Below, one piece after another: positions 63,020 through 64,000 of a DNA stretch of 64,000 bases. The stretch comes from Verminephrobacter eiseniae EF01-2. Its GTDB lineage: Bacteria > Pseudomonadota > Gammaproteobacteria > Burkholderiales > Burkholderiaceae_C. Location of the stretch: the NCBI RefSeq assembly GCF_000015565.1, contig NC_008786.1, forward strand, positions 4,204,501 through 4,268,500, given 5' to 3'. Position 1 is the stretch's first letter. Every line of letters starts with the position of its first letter. A program made the position numbers and the translations under genes. The notes under the pieces are model-generated. The model was not told the DNA's origin, searched no databases, and saw nothing but the letters and a program-made list of their open reading frames with translations.

Positions 63020-63832
63020 ATGGATTTGCAACTGAACGGCAAGGTCGCCTTCGTCACCGGCGCGGGCCAGGGCGTGGGCCGCCGCATCTGCCTGGACCTG
63101 GCCGCAGAAGGCGTACGCGTCGCCGTCAATGATCTGTTCGAGGAGCGCGCCCGCACCGTCGTGCGCGAGATCGAGGCCATCGGCGGGCAGGCCCATGCCG
63201 CCGTAGCCGACATCACGCAGGAGCAACAGGTTCACGCCGCCATCGCCGCCGCCGAACAGGCGCTCGGCCCCATCGACATCCTCGTCAACAACGCTGGCGT
63301 GCTGGTCGAGCGGCGCGAGAAAGGCGGCCCCGCTCCTCTTTTCGTGGAAACTGATTCAGAGGGCTGGAAACGCATCGTCGACCTCAACGTCTTCGGCATG
63401 TTGCACTGCTGCAAGGCCGTATTGCCCGGCATGCGCGAACGCAGCCACGGCAAAATCATCAACATCATGTCCGAGGCCGGCCGGGCCGGCGAAGCCCGGC
63501 TGGCCGTCTACTCCGGCGCCAAGGCCGCGATGCTGGGCTTCGCCAAGGCCATCGCGCGCGAACACGGCCAGCACTGCATCAACGTCAATGTAATCGCGCT
63601 GGGAGCGGTCTCGCACGAAGGCATCCGCGAAGGCGCCCTGGCACCCACTTCCACGCCGCAGAACAACGAGCGCCTGTCCAAAATGCTGAACGCCTATCCG
63701 ATCGCGCGCGGGCTGCAGCGCCTGGCGTGCCCGGAAGACGTCTCCGGCATGGTGTGCCTGCTGGCATCAGATCGCGCGGCCTTCGTGACCGGCCAGAGCA
63801 TAGGCATCAGCGGCGGCTTCGTGATGCAGTGA
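63020..63832 (+). CDS. Short-chain dehydrogenase/reductase
   Basis: A 270-residue SDR with TGAGQGVGRRIC, Asp in VNDLFEERA (NAD preference), VNNAGV, and catalytic Ser in NIMSEAGR with Tyr-x3-Lys in VYSGAKAAM. It is paralogous to the SDR at 47102-47890. In this operon it probably oxidises a hydroxyacyl-CoA or handles the aldehyde or ketone released by the thiolase-fold protein; both are inference. The ATG has AAGGA eleven bases upstream. Confidence 0.9.
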   Translation: MDLQLNGKVAFVTGAGQGVGRRICLDLAAEGVRVAVNDLFEERARTVVREIEAIGGQAHAAVADITQEQQVHAAIAAAEQALGPIDILVNNAGVLVERREKGGPAPLFVETDSEGWKRIVDLNVFGMLHCCKAVLPGMRERSHGKIINIMSEAGRAGEARLAVYSGAKAAMLGFAKAIAREHGQHCINVNVIALGAVSHEGIREGALAPTSTPQNNERLSKMLNAYPIARGLQRLACPEDVSGMVCLLASDRAAFVTGQSIGISGGFVMQ

Positions 63833-63837
63833 GCGCC

Positions 63838-64000
63838 ATGATCCATACACGGCTCACAGATCTGTTCGGCATCCGGCTACCCGTGTTGGGCGGCGGCATG
63901 ATGTGGCTATCGGACGCACACTACGTGGCTGCGCTGGCGCGGGCGGGCGCGCTCGGTTTCATCACACCGCGCTCCTACGAGAGCCTAGATACCCTGCACG
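63838..64000 (+). CDS. Nitronate monooxygenase-like (2-nitropropane dioxygenase family) protein, N-terminus
   Basis: The 54 visible residues read MIHTRLTDLFGIRLPVLGGGMMWLSDAHYVAALARAGALGFIT, the start of the FMN-binding NMO/NPD TIM-barrel family. Members oxidise nitronates or act as enoyl reductases, such as FabK-like enzymes. It begins 5 bp after the SDR stop; a GTG at 63829 overlapping that stop is an alternative start in the same frame. The gene runs off the right edge. Confidence 0.8.
   Translation, partial: MIHTRLTDLFGIRLPVLGGGMMWLSDAHYVAALARAGALGFITPRSYESLDTLH

Overview
The window is GC-rich, densely coding DNA without rRNA or tRNA genes. Its content (a yejABEF peptide importer next to fabI, a phaC-phaA polyhydroxyalkanoate pair, a type IV pilus minor-pilin/PilY1 cluster, Liv-type and Bug-type importers, many CoA-thioester enzymes) suggests a beta-proteobacterium of the Burkholderiales, most likely Comamonadaceae (an Acidovorax/Verminephrobacter relative). 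That placement is inference from gene content; no 16S gene is present.

Layout. 1-16.7 kb is ordinary chromosome: the N-terminus of an NCS1 nucleobase permease, yejA-yejB-yejE-yejF, fabI, a YgiQ radical-SAM protein, a YigZ/IMPACT protein, phaC-phaA, pgeF with a maleylacetoacetate-isomerase-like GST, a fumarylacetoacetase-family hydrolase and a Nudix hydrolase. 16.8-25.5 kb is one minus-strand pilus operon, fimT-pilV-pilW-pilX-pilY1-pilE, mostly joined by stop/start overlaps or very short gaps. 25.6-27.9 kb is decayed DNA (a 161-bp inverted-repeat element, an orphan terminator, remnants) around an intact DeoR-family regulator. 27.9-35.6 kb is a plus-strand operon of a Liv-type ABC importer plus acyl-CoA ligase, NTF2-like protein and enoyl-CoA-hydratase-like protein, which looks like an uptake-and-activation pathway for a carboxylic acid.

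35.8-41.7 kb is an insertion-sequence island: an IS1182-type element, a truncated IS630 copy, a second IS630-type element carrying a helix-turn-helix passenger gene, and an IS110 element that splits the last gene of a dipeptide/oligopeptide importer operon (SBP-dppB-dppC-dppD-dppF, 39.6-46.2 kb). The dppF break can be rejoined at single-base precision across a CT core dinucleotide.

46.3-64 kb is an accessory catabolic region for CoA thioesters. It holds two paralogous modules of a DUF35 zinc-ribbon/OB-fold protein plus a thiolase-fold protein lacking the usual nucleophilic Cys (49.6-51.2 and 60.6-62.2 kb). Each has an enoyl-CoA hydratase and an SDR nearby. Around them lie an acyl-CoA ligase, an acyl-CoA dehydrogenase, a class III CoA-transferase, Bug-type binding proteins and three TetR regulators. 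Two of the TetR genes are close paralogues, and both have the same inverted repeat (AACTTGC, 10-bp spacer, GCAAGTT or a near match) 15 to 16 bp before the start codon. A third near-copy sits in the divergent ligase/DUF35 promoter region. This is the strongest candidate for an undescribed system: a duplicated, TetR-controlled, Ltp2/DUF35-type retro-aldolase pathway for a branched or cyclic acyl-CoA. The region is also eroding: a poly-C frameshift, an IS630 insertion exactly at a stop codon, a deletion scar joining two 5'-truncated genes, and two nonsense-bearing genes.
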